Below, one piece after another: positions 34,630 to 43,733 of a stretch of 64,000 bases of DNA. The position numbers and the translations under genes are program-made. Under the pieces are notes generated by a model. The model saw only the letters and a program-made list of their open reading frames with translations, was not told the DNA's origin and did not search any database. Positions within the stretch are counted from its first letter, which is position 1. Every line of letters begins with the position of its first letter. This DNA comes from a virus, in IMG/VR virus record IMGVR_UViG_3300035034_000924, positions 21,399-85,398 of that record; one strand, written 5' to 3'.

Positions 34630-36297
34630 ATGAGTGAGTTACCCAAACAAGGGTTGCGTGGGATGGCGGCTGTCGAGGGCAGCCGTCGTTCCTTAAGCGC
34701 AATAGCCGAGCAGCTACACTGGATAGACTACGATCCTGTGGAAGATGTAAGCGAAGAGAAAGACGAATGCGTTGCAGATGGAGACACTCTGTACGTGCCT
34801 AGGGGTTTTGCCAGATCTAGCTTGGGCGCGTACAAAGTTTCTTGTCTTTATGATCTAGAGTATGGCTGGGAGATACAGACACCTTTCTTCCCAGAGCTGC
34901 GGGAGTACCAAGAAGATCCAGTAGAGGCAGCAACACAAGCCCTGCTCTCATACCACGATGTAATCCTAAAAGCATACACGGGTTCCGGTAAGACAGTTAT
35001 GGCCACAAGTGTAGCCGCTCAGTTAGGCGTTACTACTCTGATAATCGTGGACCAGAACAAGTTGGCTAGGCAATGGGAAGAGACCCTGATAAACCACTTC
35101 GGTTACAAGAAGGAAAGGATCGGCAGGATACAGGGGCCGCAAGATAAGTGGGACTACGAAGACAAAGACTTCACCATAGCGATGGTCCAATCTATCTACG
35201 ACAAGGAACTGGATGATGATCTGCTAGAGTACTTTGGTATGCTTATCGTTGACGAGTACCATTCGGTAGGGGCAGAGCAATACAGCAACGTGTTCCAGAT
35301 GTTCCCTACGGCCTACCGATTATCTGTGTCGGCTACGGACAGAAACGATAGTCGTAAGAAGGTGGTCCGTTGGCACCTATGCGCCCAAGAAGTTGCACTT
35401 GATAAGCAGCACCAAAAGTCTACGGTGCGGGTTATCGAATACAAAGGGCCACCACCAAGCTACTACAGCCAGCTATCCAAGAAAGACGGCAGGTACATCT
35501 CTGAGCTTGTCGAGGACGGCGATAGAAACCTTTTCATAGCAGAGCACATAGTTAAGCTTTACGAGGCGGGCAGGACACTGCTAGTGATAGGGGCTAGAAT
35601 CCATCACCTAGAATGCCTACATGCTTTGTGCCGCATGTTAGGTATTCCTTACGAAGACATGCTGATGTACACAGGCAGCACCAATTCTTGGAGGTACGTT
35701 AAGGACAAAAACCCGGCACGTACTCCGAGCGGGTGGGAAGACGGCACAGAGTTCACGCCAATTAAGAAAGAGCTTAAACTGAAGAAAACCAAGCTCCATG
35801 AGCTGGACGCCTTCTTAAACATAACACCTATAATTTTCTCGACCTACTCAGCATTCTCTAAGGGCGTAGACGTACCAGAGCTGGACACGGGGATAGACGT
35901 CACACCCAAGGCTACGTTCGTGCAGATCCACGGTAGAATCCTACGTTTGTATAGTGGCAAGAAAAAGCCTATATGGGTTACAATAAGAGACTATAACTCC
36001 TTCCGCGCCGAGTACCAGCTGAGCGGAAGGCTAAAAGAATTCAGTAAATCAAACGTGGAGGTCGTAAAATGGCATCGGCACAAAGGTCTCGCAGACCAAA
36101 AAATAGACGAACTGCGGCAAGCAACCCTGCGGCGGAGCGAGAGGATAAAAGACGCAAGGATCATAACCGGAGAAGACGGGAGAAATTTGCTTCTAGCCCC
36201 GCCTACAGGGAGCACATCAACAGCGAACAGAAGCGCAGGTACTGGGAGAGTAAGGAAGAAGCAGAAGCAACCGAACTCACAGAGGGACTTATTCTAG
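34630..36297 (+). CDS. SF2 DNA helicase (UvsW-like style)
   Basis: 555 residues; start at ATG 34630, immediately after the ssDNA-binding gene, rather than upstream in-frame starts within that gene. Motif I AYTGSGKT (about 114), motif II VDEYH (about 205), motif III SVSATD, and a second RecA-like domain with GRILR (motif VI). The region resembles DEAD/DEAH restriction-type helicases used in phage recombination-dependent replication. Overlaps the next gene by 229 bases. Confidence 0.8.
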   Translation: MSELPKQGLRGMAAVEGSRRSLSAIAEQLHWIDYDPVEDVSEEKDECVADGDTLYVPRGFARSSLGAYKVSCLYDLEYGWEIQTPFFPELREYQEDPVEAATQALLSYHDVILKAYTGSGKTVMATSVAAQLGVTTLIIVDQNKLARQWEETLINHFGYKKERIGRIQGPQDKWDYEDKDFTIAMVQSIYDKELDDDLLEYFGMLIVDEYHSVGAEQYSNVFQMFPTAYRLSVSATDRNDSRKKVVRWHLCAQEVALDKQHQKSTVRVIEYKGPPPSYYSQLSKKDGRYISELVEDGDRNLFIAEHIVKLYEAGRTLLVIGARIHHLECLHALCRMLGIPYEDMLMYTGSTNSWRYVKDKNPARTPSGWEDGTEFTPIKKELKLKKTKLHELDAFLNITPIIFSTYSAFSKGVDVPELDTGIDVTPKATFVQIHGRILRLYSGKKKPIWVTIRDYNSFRAEYQLSGRLKEFSKSNVEVVKWHRHKGLADQKIDELRQATLRRSERIKDARIITGEDGRNLLLAPPTGSTSTANRSAGTGRVRKKQKQPNSQRDLF

Positions 36298-36623
36298 ATG
36301 GCGAACTGAAAGAAGTAGTTTGCCCAGAGGACCCAGACATAGAACCTACAACGGTGAACGCTTACACGTTACGGGAAGCAGCTGATGCACTGGGCAAGTC
36401 TTATCTTACCGTAAGGGCGTGGGCCAAGAACGGGCTGTTCCCTAAGTCAATACTGACAGACACCACATACAACTACGATCAGTACAGCCAAGGTGAGCTT
36501 GAAGCCATTGTCGGGATACTCGATGAGCATTTCAGAAAGCATAGCCAGCTGCAAAAGAACCACACTGAAGTTTGCGAACGTTTGCAAACCGCGATGGATG
36601 AGTACCGCGAAGAGTACATCTAA
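36069..36623 (+). CDS. MerR-like DNA-binding protein
   Basis: 184 residues; GGAGGT site 7 bases before the ATG supports this start. The first 76 residues, very basic (RSRRPKNRRTAAS), overlap the helicase C-terminus in another frame. Then a helix-turn-helix of MerR/excisionase kind (YTLREAADALGKSYLTVRAWAKNGLFPKS) and a helical end. A DNA-binding regulator or architectural protein; a candidate reader of the repeated palindromes. Confidence 0.7.
   Translation: MASAQRSRRPKNRRTAASNPAAEREDKRRKDHNRRRREKFASSPAYREHINSEQKRRYWESKEEAEATELTEGLILDGELKEVVCPEDPDIEPTTVNAYTLREAADALGKSYLTVRAWAKNGLFPKSILTDTTYNYDQYSQGELEAIVGILDEHFRKHSQLQKNHTEVCERLQTAMDEYREEYI
36573..36586. repeat. 14-bp palindrome, 13/14 copy
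   Basis: TGCGAACGTTTGCA inside the MerR-like gene (Val-Cys-Glu-Arg-Leu-Gln). Confidence 0.75.
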
Positions 36624-36651
36624 CTTTTATAACTGAGTGAAGGGAATAAGA

Positions 36652-37008
36652 ATGGCCGCAAAGCGAAGAAGTAGAACTAAACAAGAAGCAGAAGCAACCG
36701 AAGAAAGTGTGCAAGGCAAGATCACTAAAGACGTTGTATTGGTTTCCTCCAGCAGGATAGTGGATGGCCACAAGGAAGAGTACGATCTGGAGGTACAGAA
36801 GTTTGTTACCGACCCGGCTTTCGTACGCGTATCTGCAGGCCAGACACGGCAGATCGTGGAGTTTGAATCAGTGCGGGTAGACATCGCCGTCACGATCCCC
36901 TGCTACAAAGAGGAGGTTGAAGACGTCATTGCCGAGGCCACAGAGATGGTTGCTGACAGGCTTGAAAAAGAACTCGACTTCTACCTAGGTGCCGAAGAAG
37001 ATGAGTAG
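36652..37008 (+). CDS. Hypothetical protein
   Basis: 118 residues from ATG 36652 (AGGGA site), instead of the GTG at 36637. Basic start, then beta-rich middle (VLVSSSRIVDGHKEEYDLEVQKFVT) and a helical end. Its end overlaps the recombinase start (ATGAGTAG). Unrecognised; perhaps a recombinase accessory. Confidence 0.62.
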   Translation: MAAKRRSRTKQEAEATEESVQGKITKDVVLVSSSRIVDGHKEEYDLEVQKFVTDPAFVRVSAGQTRQIVEFESVRVDIAVTIPCYKEEVEDVIAEATEMVADRLEKELDFYLGAEEDE

Positions 37009-38206
37009 ACGTTCTCGCCCCCGTGACACGTCAGACATACCGGAACCCGAAGAAGTCTTTGACGAAGCTGACATAGACGAAGAAGAGCTGGATGACGAGC
37101 TACCAGAAGAGGACGCTTACGATTTCATGGAAGACCCTGAGTCCGAACTTCGCAACACTGTTGAGGCTATCCAGAAGCAGTACGGGGCGGTAGTCGCTGC
37201 AGGTAACAGTGTCAAACAGCCGCTTCGTATATCCACCGGAGTCTTCTTACTGGACCTTGCTCTTATGGGGGGTATCCCAGAGGGGCGGGTAACTCACCTA
37301 GTCGGTGAAGGTAGCGCAGGTAAATCAATGCTCATGGCAAAGATCATGGCTTGTGCTCAGATGGAGTACCCTGACCAGCAGGTTGCATTGATTGACGTGG
37401 AGAACACGTTCGATCCAGTATGGGCTGAGAAGCTGGGAGTAAACCTAGACCAGCTAGTTATCTTTACGGTAGAGACAGGGGAGATGGCTGTTGACGTAGC
37501 GGACGCAGTCCTAAGCTCTAGAGAAACCTCTCTGATGGCGATAGATTCTCTGGCGGAGATGATCCCGTACAAAGAAGCCAAAGCCAGTGCGGAGGACCAG
37601 CACATGGGCCTACAAGCAAGGATGTTCAATGAGCTGGCTCGAAAGATAACCAACACCACGAATCACGAAAAGGTCAGGGGCCACTACCCTACTTGCCTAT
37701 TGCTGAACCAGTACCGCACAGACATCGGTAAGATGTTTGGTGACAATAGAACTATCCCCGGAGGTCGTGCAATCCGCCATATATCTTCTCTGATGTTGGA
37801 TATCAAAAACAAAGAGACGATAGGTAAGGATTCCAACGACGTTGAGGTTGTGATTGAAAACGAGCACACCTTTAACATTACCAAGTGGAAGGTAAACAAC
37901 GGGCCTAGGACAGGATCGTTTCAGCTTATGCGTACTGACGATTCTTCAGTAGGACTAGAGGAAGGTGATGTAGATAACGCAGCGACCATGGTTACCTACG
38001 CTAAGAAGTTCGGATTTTGGTCAGGTGCGGGCAAGAACCAGAAGCTGGAGTTTGACGACTACAGCATCAAGTTCAACACCCAAGCAGAAGGGAAGCTGGC
38101 TATAAACGAAGACGTCGATCTTTACTATAGTCTGTACAATGCGTTGCTGCGCGAACAAGCTATCGCTAGACGTATGCCCGCAGACTTTATTGCTAGGTTC
38201 GTGTAA
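37001..38206 (+). CDS. RecA/UvsX-like recombinase
   Basis: 401 residues from ATG 37001; a GTG at 36989 is possible. Acidic N-terminal tail (about 1-50), then the RecA core: Walker A GEGSAGKS (about 100), Walker B-like SLMAIDSLAEM, LLLNQYRTDIGKMFG region and the C-terminal ATPase lid. Catalyses strand exchange. Followed by two nuclease genes and RuvC. Confidence 0.85.
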   Translation: MSRRSRPRDTSDIPEPEEVFDEADIDEEELDDELPEEDAYDFMEDPESELRNTVEAIQKQYGAVVAAGNSVKQPLRISTGVFLLDLALMGGIPEGRVTHLVGEGSAGKSMLMAKIMACAQMEYPDQQVALIDVENTFDPVWAEKLGVNLDQLVIFTVETGEMAVDVADAVLSSRETSLMAIDSLAEMIPYKEAKASAEDQHMGLQARMFNELARKITNTTNHEKVRGHYPTCLLLNQYRTDIGKMFGDNRTIPGGRAIRHISSLMLDIKNKETIGKDSNDVEVVIENEHTFNITKWKVNNGPRTGSFQLMRTDDSSVGLEEGDVDNAATMVTYAKKFGFWSGAGKNQKLEFDDYSIKFNTQAEGKLAINEDVDLYYSLYNALLREQAIARRMPADFIARFV

Positions 38207-38601
38207 TGAGTAGGCAGCACTTTTTGGATAGGATGGAGCAGCGGGACAAGAAAAATAAAACAAAGCAATCCCCTGCTCACCAGCGGTCTATAAAACAAGA
38301 GGCCGAGCTGGCCCAGAGAGGTGCGGGCAAACTTACCGTAGGCAGCGGGAACAAAAGAGAGAAAGGCGATATCAAGAAGTACCATGGGGTTTTCCGAGTG
38401 GAAGCTAAAACCACGACTAAGAAGTCGTTCTCCATAACCCAAGCTATGCTGGATAAGATAGAGGATGCCAGCATACCGCACGGTGAAGCCCCCGCCTTTA
38501 TAATTGAATTCATAAACGAAGACCAGACACCTCTTCGAGAAGTGGCCGTTATCCCCAGCTACTTACTCGAAGTACTGGCAGACAGGTTGCGGGATGAGTA
38601 G
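38206..38601 (+). CDS. PD-(D/E)XK-like nuclease
   Basis: 131 residues with one-base overlap to the recombinase stop. The order GDIKKYHGVFRVEAKTT gives Asp then Glu-x-Lys, as in PD-(D/E)XK or archaeal-Hjc-like resolvases. Positively charged N-terminus. Directly downstream of RecA, so likely in recombination. Exact class uncertain. Confidence 0.6.
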   Translation: MSRQHFLDRMEQRDKKNKTKQSPAHQRSIKQEAELAQRGAGKLTVGSGNKREKGDIKKYHGVFRVEAKTTTKKSFSITQAMLDKIEDASIPHGEAPAFIIEFINEDQTPLREVAVIPSYLLEVLADRLRDE

Positions 38602-39541
38602 AGAGGTAATATCCACAAGACGGGTTAAGAAGTCCGGTATAGATCTGCCTAGGAAAACGAAGAAGCGTATCCGCGATGTCCCCAGTACGCCACGCGCACA
38701 GGCAGTTAGTAGTTCGGTGAACAACCAGCACACCCCACTAAACCGAGACAACCCAATCGCGTCTACTCTTTGGCGGGGTCCTCAGCTAAGAGCTGCGCGT
38801 AACGGTACTCGACTGCATGTATCGGATCTAATCGGTAAGTGCATGCGCATGAAGGCGCTATCCCATCTAAGAAAAGTACCTTTGCCTGCCCAGCAGCTCT
38901 GGGATGCGCAGAGGATTACTTTCGATATCGGTGAGACAATCGGCAACTTTGTGGTTAACAAGGCCATGGAGAATGACGGTAGGATCTTCGGGTCTTGGGG
39001 TTGCCACTGCGCGGAGCAGAAGACTACCGCTAACTGCACGAGAGCGGAGGCACTAGACAGCCCTGCTTGCCCAGACTGCGGGCACAAGTACGACAGATAC
39101 TTAGAGGTAGATCTGTATCACGAAGAGCTTATGCTAGCAGGACACGCCGACCTAGGCATGATGTGGGACGAATATGTATACCTGACAGAAGTAAAGTCGG
39201 CTAACGCCAACACAATGCAGGACTACGAAAACCGACCCAACAGAGAGCACGTCCTGCAGCTAATCTTCTACTACTGGCTAGCGCTTCAACAAGGTATACG
39301 AGTGCATACGACGGGGTCAGTACTGTACGTTAGAAAAGAATGGATGATAGGCTCTCCGTATGTAGAGCACCAGATAAACCTAGAAGAAGAAGTACATCTA
39401 TTGGAGCCGTATCTGGAAGAAGCGCGGCAATACACGGAAGCAATGAAGGGCGGGGCGTTACCTACTAGAACAGTATGTGACACCCCTTACGAAACCAGAG
39501 CAACCAAGTGCATGCTTTGCATGGAATGTTTTAAGGACTAA
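38594..39541 (+). CDS. Cas4/RecB-like exonuclease
   Basis: 315 residues overlapping the previous gene by 8 bases. Motifs: HVSDLIGKC-MR (helix I with Cys), LAGHADLGM ... YLTEVKSAN (D, E-x-K), EHVLQLIFYYWLA (Q-x6-Y), and C-terminal cysteines KCMLCMEC. This is the PD-(D/E)XK Cas4/RecB pattern with a possible Fe-S cluster; additional cysteine pairs lie at GCHCAE and CPDCGH. No CRISPR array is present, so a DNA-end processing role is more likely. Confidence 0.75.
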   Translation: MSREVISTRRVKKSGIDLPRKTKKRIRDVPSTPRAQAVSSSVNNQHTPLNRDNPIASTLWRGPQLRAARNGTRLHVSDLIGKCMRMKALSHLRKVPLPAQQLWDAQRITFDIGETIGNFVVNKAMENDGRIFGSWGCHCAEQKTTANCTRAEALDSPACPDCGHKYDRYLEVDLYHEELMLAGHADLGMMWDEYVYLTEVKSANANTMQDYENRPNREHVLQLIFYYWLALQQGIRVHTTGSVLYVRKEWMIGSPYVEHQINLEEEVHLLEPYLEEARQYTEAMKGGALPTRTVCDTPYETRATKCMLCMECFKD

Positions 39542-39543
39542 AA

Positions 39544-40119
39544 ATGCCACGAGCGAGAAGACAAAGAACAGAACCAGAGATGGAAGTTTCCGTGCTAGGA
39601 GTAGACCCGTCATCCAACGGTACAGGTATTGCTTTCCCCTCCGGTGTTACCGCTAGCTTGCCGCTTAACACGAACACGAAAAACGTGGCTAAAGGAAGTA
39701 ACCGGATTGTTAAAATAATGAACTGGTTAGACGGCTACGACTACTCCGACATTACACACGTCTGTATAGAAGGGTACGCGTTCGGCATGAAAGCACAGGC
39801 GGGTAACTACGATAGAGCGGAGCTGGTAGGTACGATGAAATTGTTCTTCCTGAAGAAAGGCAAGCCACTTATTATCTGCCCCCCCAGCACCCTGAAGAAG
39901 TTCGTCACAGGCAAAGGCAACGCAGATAAAGAAGAGATGGTTGACGCGGTATTCCAGAGGTGGGGTTACGATATACCCTGCCACGATGAGGCTGACGCCT
40001 TTGGACTTTCTATGTTTGGTGAGGCATGCTTAGGTTCCAAGGGTAGTAGCGAGCTTTTCGATAAAGCAGAGTACGTAGCTATAACAAGGCCCTTGCAAAC
40101 ATTTGCATTTTTTGACTGA
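39544..40119 (+). CDS. RuvC-like Holliday junction resolvase
   Basis: 191 residues. GVDPSSNGTGIA (first Asp), CIEGYAFG (Glu), then PPSTLKKFVTGKGNADKEEM and DEADAFGLSMFG (last acidic residues) are the RuvC fold order. Resolves branched DNA in replication and before packaging. A palindrome copy is in its last codons. Confidence 0.85.
   Translation: MPRARRQRTEPEMEVSVLGVDPSSNGTGIAFPSGVTASLPLNTNTKNVAKGSNRIVKIMNWLDGYDYSDITHVCIEGYAFGMKAQAGNYDRAELVGTMKLFFLKKGKPLIICPPSTLKKFVTGKGNADKEEMVDAVFQRWGYDIPCHDEADAFGLSMFGEACLGSKGSSELFDKAEYVAITRPLQTFAFFD
40094..40107. repeat. 14-bp palindrome, 13/14 copy
   Basis: TGCAAACATTTGCA near the 3' end of the RuvC-like gene (Leu-Gln-Thr-Phe-Ala). Confidence 0.75.
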
Positions 40120-40125
40120 GTAACG

Positions 40126-40154
40126 TTGACAGTTATGTTTATAAGGGCAATAAT
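40126..40154 (+). promoter_or_regulatory. Strong sigma-70-like promoter
   Basis: TTGACA, 17-bp spacer, AATAAT, just downstream of the RuvC stop and upstream of the H1-like gene. It contains the TTTATAAGGGCAATAAT string seen in related forms at other phage promoters. Strength suggests high expression of the gene at 40221. Confidence 0.75.
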
Positions 40155-40184
40155 TGCCATCCCCAAATCGGGAATCGAAAAAAA

Positions 40185-40196
40185 TCCAATATTGGA
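40185..40196. promoter_or_regulatory. Palindrome in the leader of the H1-like gene
   Basis: TCCAATATTGGA between the promoter and the start at 40221; could be an operator or mRNA element. Only shape evidence. Confidence 0.45.
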
Positions 40197-40220
40197 ATCG
40201 GTGCACAAAGGAGCATACGT

Positions 40221-41444
40221 ATGAAAGCAGGTGATAGAGTAAAGTTCTTGAAGTTCCAATCGGCAGACGACCTGCCCGAAAACTCGGAGCTTCTGGTTGA
40301 AGGCGAAAAGTACACGGTCAGCAGCATTACTAAAGGTAAAGGCGAAGACCTAGACCTCTACCATGTGATTGCCGAAGATGAGAACGGCGACACCTACGAA
40401 GTCGAAGTTTTCGAAGACGAAGTAGAAGCGGTAGCCAAAGGCAAGGCTGCAGCGAAATCGAAGGCCGCGCCAAAAGCAAAAGCAAAAGCCGCACCCAAGG
40501 CAAAGGCCGCCCCTAAGTCTAAGGCCAAAGCGAAAGCCAAAGCCGAGACGGAAGAAGAAGAAACCGAAGAAGAAGAAACCGAAGACGAAGAAACCCAAAC
40601 CGAGCATGTCGAGCCGGAACTGAAAGGCATCACTGTACTTAGTGATGAACAGCAGGACGCAGACATCGCCAGTGCCGTAGCCGACACCGATGACCTTGTC
40701 GGGCTTACCATTGAATACGCCGAAGATGCAGCACAGTCTCAGTGGGCGTTGGGCGGGTTGCTTTACTACTGCCAAGCAGAGAAAGTTCACCGAGCGTACG
40801 ATGAAGGCCAGTACGATAAAGTCGGTGGATGGCGCGAGTTCTGCGAAGAAGTCCTTTCGGTTAACTACCGCACCGCGATGGACCTTGTTAACGTCTACTC
40901 TCGTTACTGTGCAGTTGGCTGGGGTATTGAAGAATACAAGCGCACCAGTGCGACGGCAGCAGTAGAGCTTCAAAGAATGCTTCCAGATCTGGATAGCGAT
41001 GCTGCAGATGATCTGCTTCATGCAGCAGAAGAACAGAGCTTTGCCGAGTTCAAGGAAACTCTTAAAGCCACGAAGGCGACAGGCGACGGTGGAACCAAAC
41101 CGATCACTGCAGTCAACATGATGCGGTTCGCTTTCAAGGCGAAAGAATCCGAAGGCAAGAAGATCGCCAACATCATCGAGCTGGCCAAAGAGCACACTGG
41201 AATCAGTAACACCGATGAGCTGTTTGCTACCATCTTCCTTGAGTGGGCGAACAACGAGCTGGACCGCGATGCTCTGAGCAAGATGACCCGCAGTAAGGCT
41301 AAGGCGTCCAACACCAAAGCCGCCGCGAAAGCTAAGGCAGCACCGAAGGCCAAAGCTAAAGCAGCACCGAAAGCTAAAGCGAACGCTGCACCGAAGGCGA
41401 AAGCTAAGGCCACTCCAAAGGCCAAAGCCAAAGCTAAGAAGTAG
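40221..41444 (+). CDS. Histone-H1-like chromosomal protein with KorB-like core
   Basis: 407 residues, AAAGGAG site. N-terminal 70 residues form a small beta domain; residues about 75-110 and 365-407 are Ala/Lys/Pro repeats like bacterial and eukaryotic H1 tails. An acidic Glu/Thr block (110-125) precedes a conserved helical core (QSQWALGGLLYYCQAEKVHRAYDEGQ, WREFCEEVLSVNYRTAMDLVNVYSRY), similar to DUF3102/plasmid-type DNA-binding helical domains. Probable nucleoid-associated DNA-binding protein. High expression expected from its promoter. Confidence 0.65.
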   Translation: MKAGDRVKFLKFQSADDLPENSELLVEGEKYTVSSITKGKGEDLDLYHVIAEDENGDTYEVEVFEDEVEAVAKGKAAAKSKAAPKAKAKAAPKAKAAPKSKAKAKAKAETEEEETEEEETEDEETQTEHVEPELKGITVLSDEQQDADIASAVADTDDLVGLTIEYAEDAAQSQWALGGLLYYCQAEKVHRAYDEGQYDKVGGWREFCEEVLSVNYRTAMDLVNVYSRYCAVGWGIEEYKRTSATAAVELQRMLPDLDSDAADDLLHAAEEQSFAEFKETLKATKATGDGGTKPITAVNMMRFAFKAKESEGKKIANIIELAKEHTGISNTDELFATIFLEWANNELDRDALSKMTRSKAKASNTKAAAKAKAAPKAKAKAAPKAKANAAPKAKAKATPKAKAKAKK

Positions 41445-41467
41445 AAATACTTCTGGTCTCGACAAGA

Positions 41468-41496
41468 GCCTCTCTGGTAAAACAGGGGGGCTTTTT
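41468..41496 (+). terminator. Rho-independent terminator
   Basis: Stem GCCTCTCTG / CAGGGGGGC with loop GTAAAA, then TTTTT. Ends the H1-like transcript, making it a separate unit. Confidence 0.85.
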
Positions 41497-41553
41497 ATTA
41501 TCTGCAGTTAGAGGGTACAATGAGCCTCCGGTGTAAAAGATAAGAGACGAAAC

Positions 41554-42252
41554 ATGGCAGCACGTAGACGCAGACGGCAGACGGCAGAACCAGCAACACA
41601 GGCACCCACAGAGCCGCTGCTACCGACTATCGACGTACGGATAGATGACATAGTCCCGTACGAATTCAACCCCAGAGACAATGCTAAGGCCGTACAGGGC
41701 GTAGCCAATTCACTAGCCGAGTTCGGATGGATGGTTCCTTGTGTTATCGACGGGGACAACGTCTTAGTTACTGGCCACACACGGATAGAGGCAGCCAAGG
41801 TTCTAGGGCTGGAGTACGCTCCCTGCTACCGAGTAGAGCATCTCACTCCTGAACAAATCAAAGCCTATAGATTGGTGGACAATAAGCTAAACGAATTAGC
41901 GGATTGGAATCAGACATTGCTGTCCGAAGAGATGGCCTCGCTGGGCAGCCTCATGGACTTCACCGATTTTGGCTGGACACAAGAAGCCATTGACTGTTTG
42001 CAGGAAGAAGTAGCGGACGATTGTTTGTCAGGCGGAATAGTGGATGATATGACGCGGGGCGAAGCAGCATCCAGAACGAACAACGGCCAAGGACCACAAA
42101 GGAGCAGAGTGGTTATCGGTGAGTTCGTGTTCTTCGTACCTATCGAGGTATACACCCTATGGTCGAGAGACCTTAAGGAAGGTAATGACTTCGTGGATCG
42201 AGAGATTATAAACGACCTGAAAGCACGTCTCGGTATAACGGAGTACGAGTAA
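41554..42252 (+). CDS. ParB-like nuclease-domain protein
   Basis: 232 residues. Basic N-terminus, then IVPYEFNPRDNAKAVQGVANSLAEFGW and VTGHTRIEAAKVLG, the ParB/Srx N-terminal domain. No HTH of ParB kind is visible; a C-terminal region (RVVIGEFVFFVPIEVY) is extra. In phages such proteins lie next to terminase and DNA-modifying genes. Stop overlaps the next start by one base. Confidence 0.8.
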   Translation: MAARRRRRQTAEPATQAPTEPLLPTIDVRIDDIVPYEFNPRDNAKAVQGVANSLAEFGWMVPCVIDGDNVLVTGHTRIEAAKVLGLEYAPCYRVEHLTPEQIKAYRLVDNKLNELADWNQTLLSEEMASLGSLMDFTDFGWTQEAIDCLQEEVADDCLSGGIVDDMTRGEAASRTNNGQGPQRSRVVIGEFVFFVPIEVYTLWSRDLKEGNDFVDREIINDLKARLGITEYE

Positions 42253-43733
42253 TGATAGAGGAAGTTGCAGCGGATCAGATCTACCCTGACGAGACCAACC
42301 CTCGAAAGAGTGACCCTACACGGATGCACCTACTGCAGCTTTCCATATCCAAGCTGGGGTTTATCCAACCGATATACTGTGCAAAGAACGGCATGATTCT
42401 TTCGGGCCACCAACGGTACAAAACCGGGAAGGCCCTAGGCTATGAAGCATTCCCTGTTGAGTATGTTGACCTGACCGAGAAAGATATCAAAGGCATAAAC
42501 GTGATGTTCAACAGGGCGACCAACGACTTCACTGCTTTTGAGACCGGAGCAAGCTCTGCAGAAAAACTCGACATAGCTTCCCTCATGTCTATGGCAGACG
42601 AGTTCCCTGATGCCGAGTACGACTACGCATACAACTGCGAAGAGACAGAGATTACGGGTATGGGTAAAGGCATTGGCGATAGACACAATCGTAAGTCACT
42701 ACTGACAGCCTCGTCTATGCGCCGTAAGGGCATCAAGATACCTATCGTAGTATCAGAGTCAGGCCAGATCGTAAACGGCGTACACAGGCTGTTTGAGGCC
42801 CGACACGAGGGCATAGAAACATGGCCAGTGATAACGATACCGGATGAGACGGCAGACATGGCGCTCAACATGCTGAACTACCTTTCCATGGACTATGAAG
42901 TGGACGGGGACTTCGCAAAGATGCTCAGGTATTCTGCCTACCGCAGACCACAGAACAACAGAGGTAATCTGCCCAAAGCTTTCCGGTTCTGGGCTAACGG
43001 TAACAAGACAGTGTCCGATAAGGATGCGTACTCAGCAGAGTACTGGAGAGAGTTCAGGGAAATGCACGGCAGCTTTGTCTGCGATTTTGGTGCTGGGTTA
43101 TGCAAGGCCAAGAGTTTCCTAGAGGACAAAGGCATCGAGTGTTTAGAGTTCGAGCCATTCAGGATACGCCCAGACTCTGAGAGGAGATCACCGGACCCTG
43201 ACTACAGCAGGCACATGGCCAGAGAATTCTTGCAAACGTTTGCAGACACCGACAAAACACTGGGGACTATCTTCCTCGCTAGCGTGATGAACTCCATACC
43301 CTTCGCAAGAGACAGGCAGTGCGTACTCGCTATCGTGCATGCTATGTCGGGGGTACAGACCATGGTTTGCGGGACATGCCGAGACTACAGTGACTTCGAG
43401 TACGAGTACGGAGGGGTGCGTAACGCCGCCTACTTCAAGTTCGATAGCGAACCGGGGGTAAGGCTGGGCGACACCATTAGCAATCCCAAAATACAGAAGT
43501 TCCACACTCAGGCAGAGTTCAGGGCAATAGCTAAGTTCTTCTGGGGCGAAGTAGAGACATGGTCAGGGGGCAATGTATTCTATTGGAGATGTACGGCACC
43601 TAAGCGGATCAACAAGAAAGTGCTAACAGAGGCCCTACTGTTTGAGTTTGACGATCTTCCGTTCAACGACGGATCAACTATGGGATTAGGTGACGAAGCC
43701 ATAGAGGCATTCACCAAGAGAGGCGCACTATGA
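42252..43733 (+). CDS. Double ParB-like/methyltransferase-like fusion protein
   Basis: 493 residues. First ParB-like domain (YPDETNPRKSDPT ... SGHQRYKTGKALG, 1-80); a second ParB-like motif (QIVNGVHRLFEARHEG, about 178-195); then a C-terminal region (from about 270) containing an SAM-type Gly-rich loop, VCDFGAGLCKAKSFL, and ECLEFEPFRI. The tail resembles a class I methyltransferase without DPPY or PCQ motifs. The gene overlaps the next by 4 bases. Together with the flanking genes it looks like a modification cassette. Confidence 0.7.
   Translation: MIEEVAADQIYPDETNPRKSDPTRMHLLQLSISKLGFIQPIYCAKNGMILSGHQRYKTGKALGYEAFPVEYVDLTEKDIKGINVMFNRATNDFTAFETGASSAEKLDIASLMSMADEFPDAEYDYAYNCEETEITGMGKGIGDRHNRKSLLTASSMRRKGIKIPIVVSESGQIVNGVHRLFEARHEGIETWPVITIPDETADMALNMLNYLSMDYEVDGDFAKMLRYSAYRRPQNNRGNLPKAFRFWANGNKTVSDKDAYSAEYWREFREMHGSFVCDFGAGLCKAKSFLEDKGIECLEFEPFRIRPDSERRSPDPDYSRHMAREFLQTFADTDKTLGTIFLASVMNSIPFARDRQCVLAIVHAMSGVQTMVCGTCRDYSDFEYEYGGVRNAAYFKFDSEPGVRLGDTISNPKIQKFHTQAEFRAIAKFFWGEVETWSGGNVFYWRCTAPKRINKKVLTEALLFEFDDLPFNDGSTMGLGDEAIEAFTKRGAL
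43231..43244. repeat. 14-bp palindrome, exact copy
   Basis: TGCAAACGTTTGCA inside the ParB/methyltransferase gene (Leu-Gln-Thr-Phe-Ala-Asp). Confidence 0.85.

Noticed and set aside
40350-41465. 371-codon open frame on the - strand
   Set aside because: It is the antisense of the Ala/Lys repeat gene; the Phe/Gly/Leu-rich product is a direct consequence of those codons, and it would start in a terminator.
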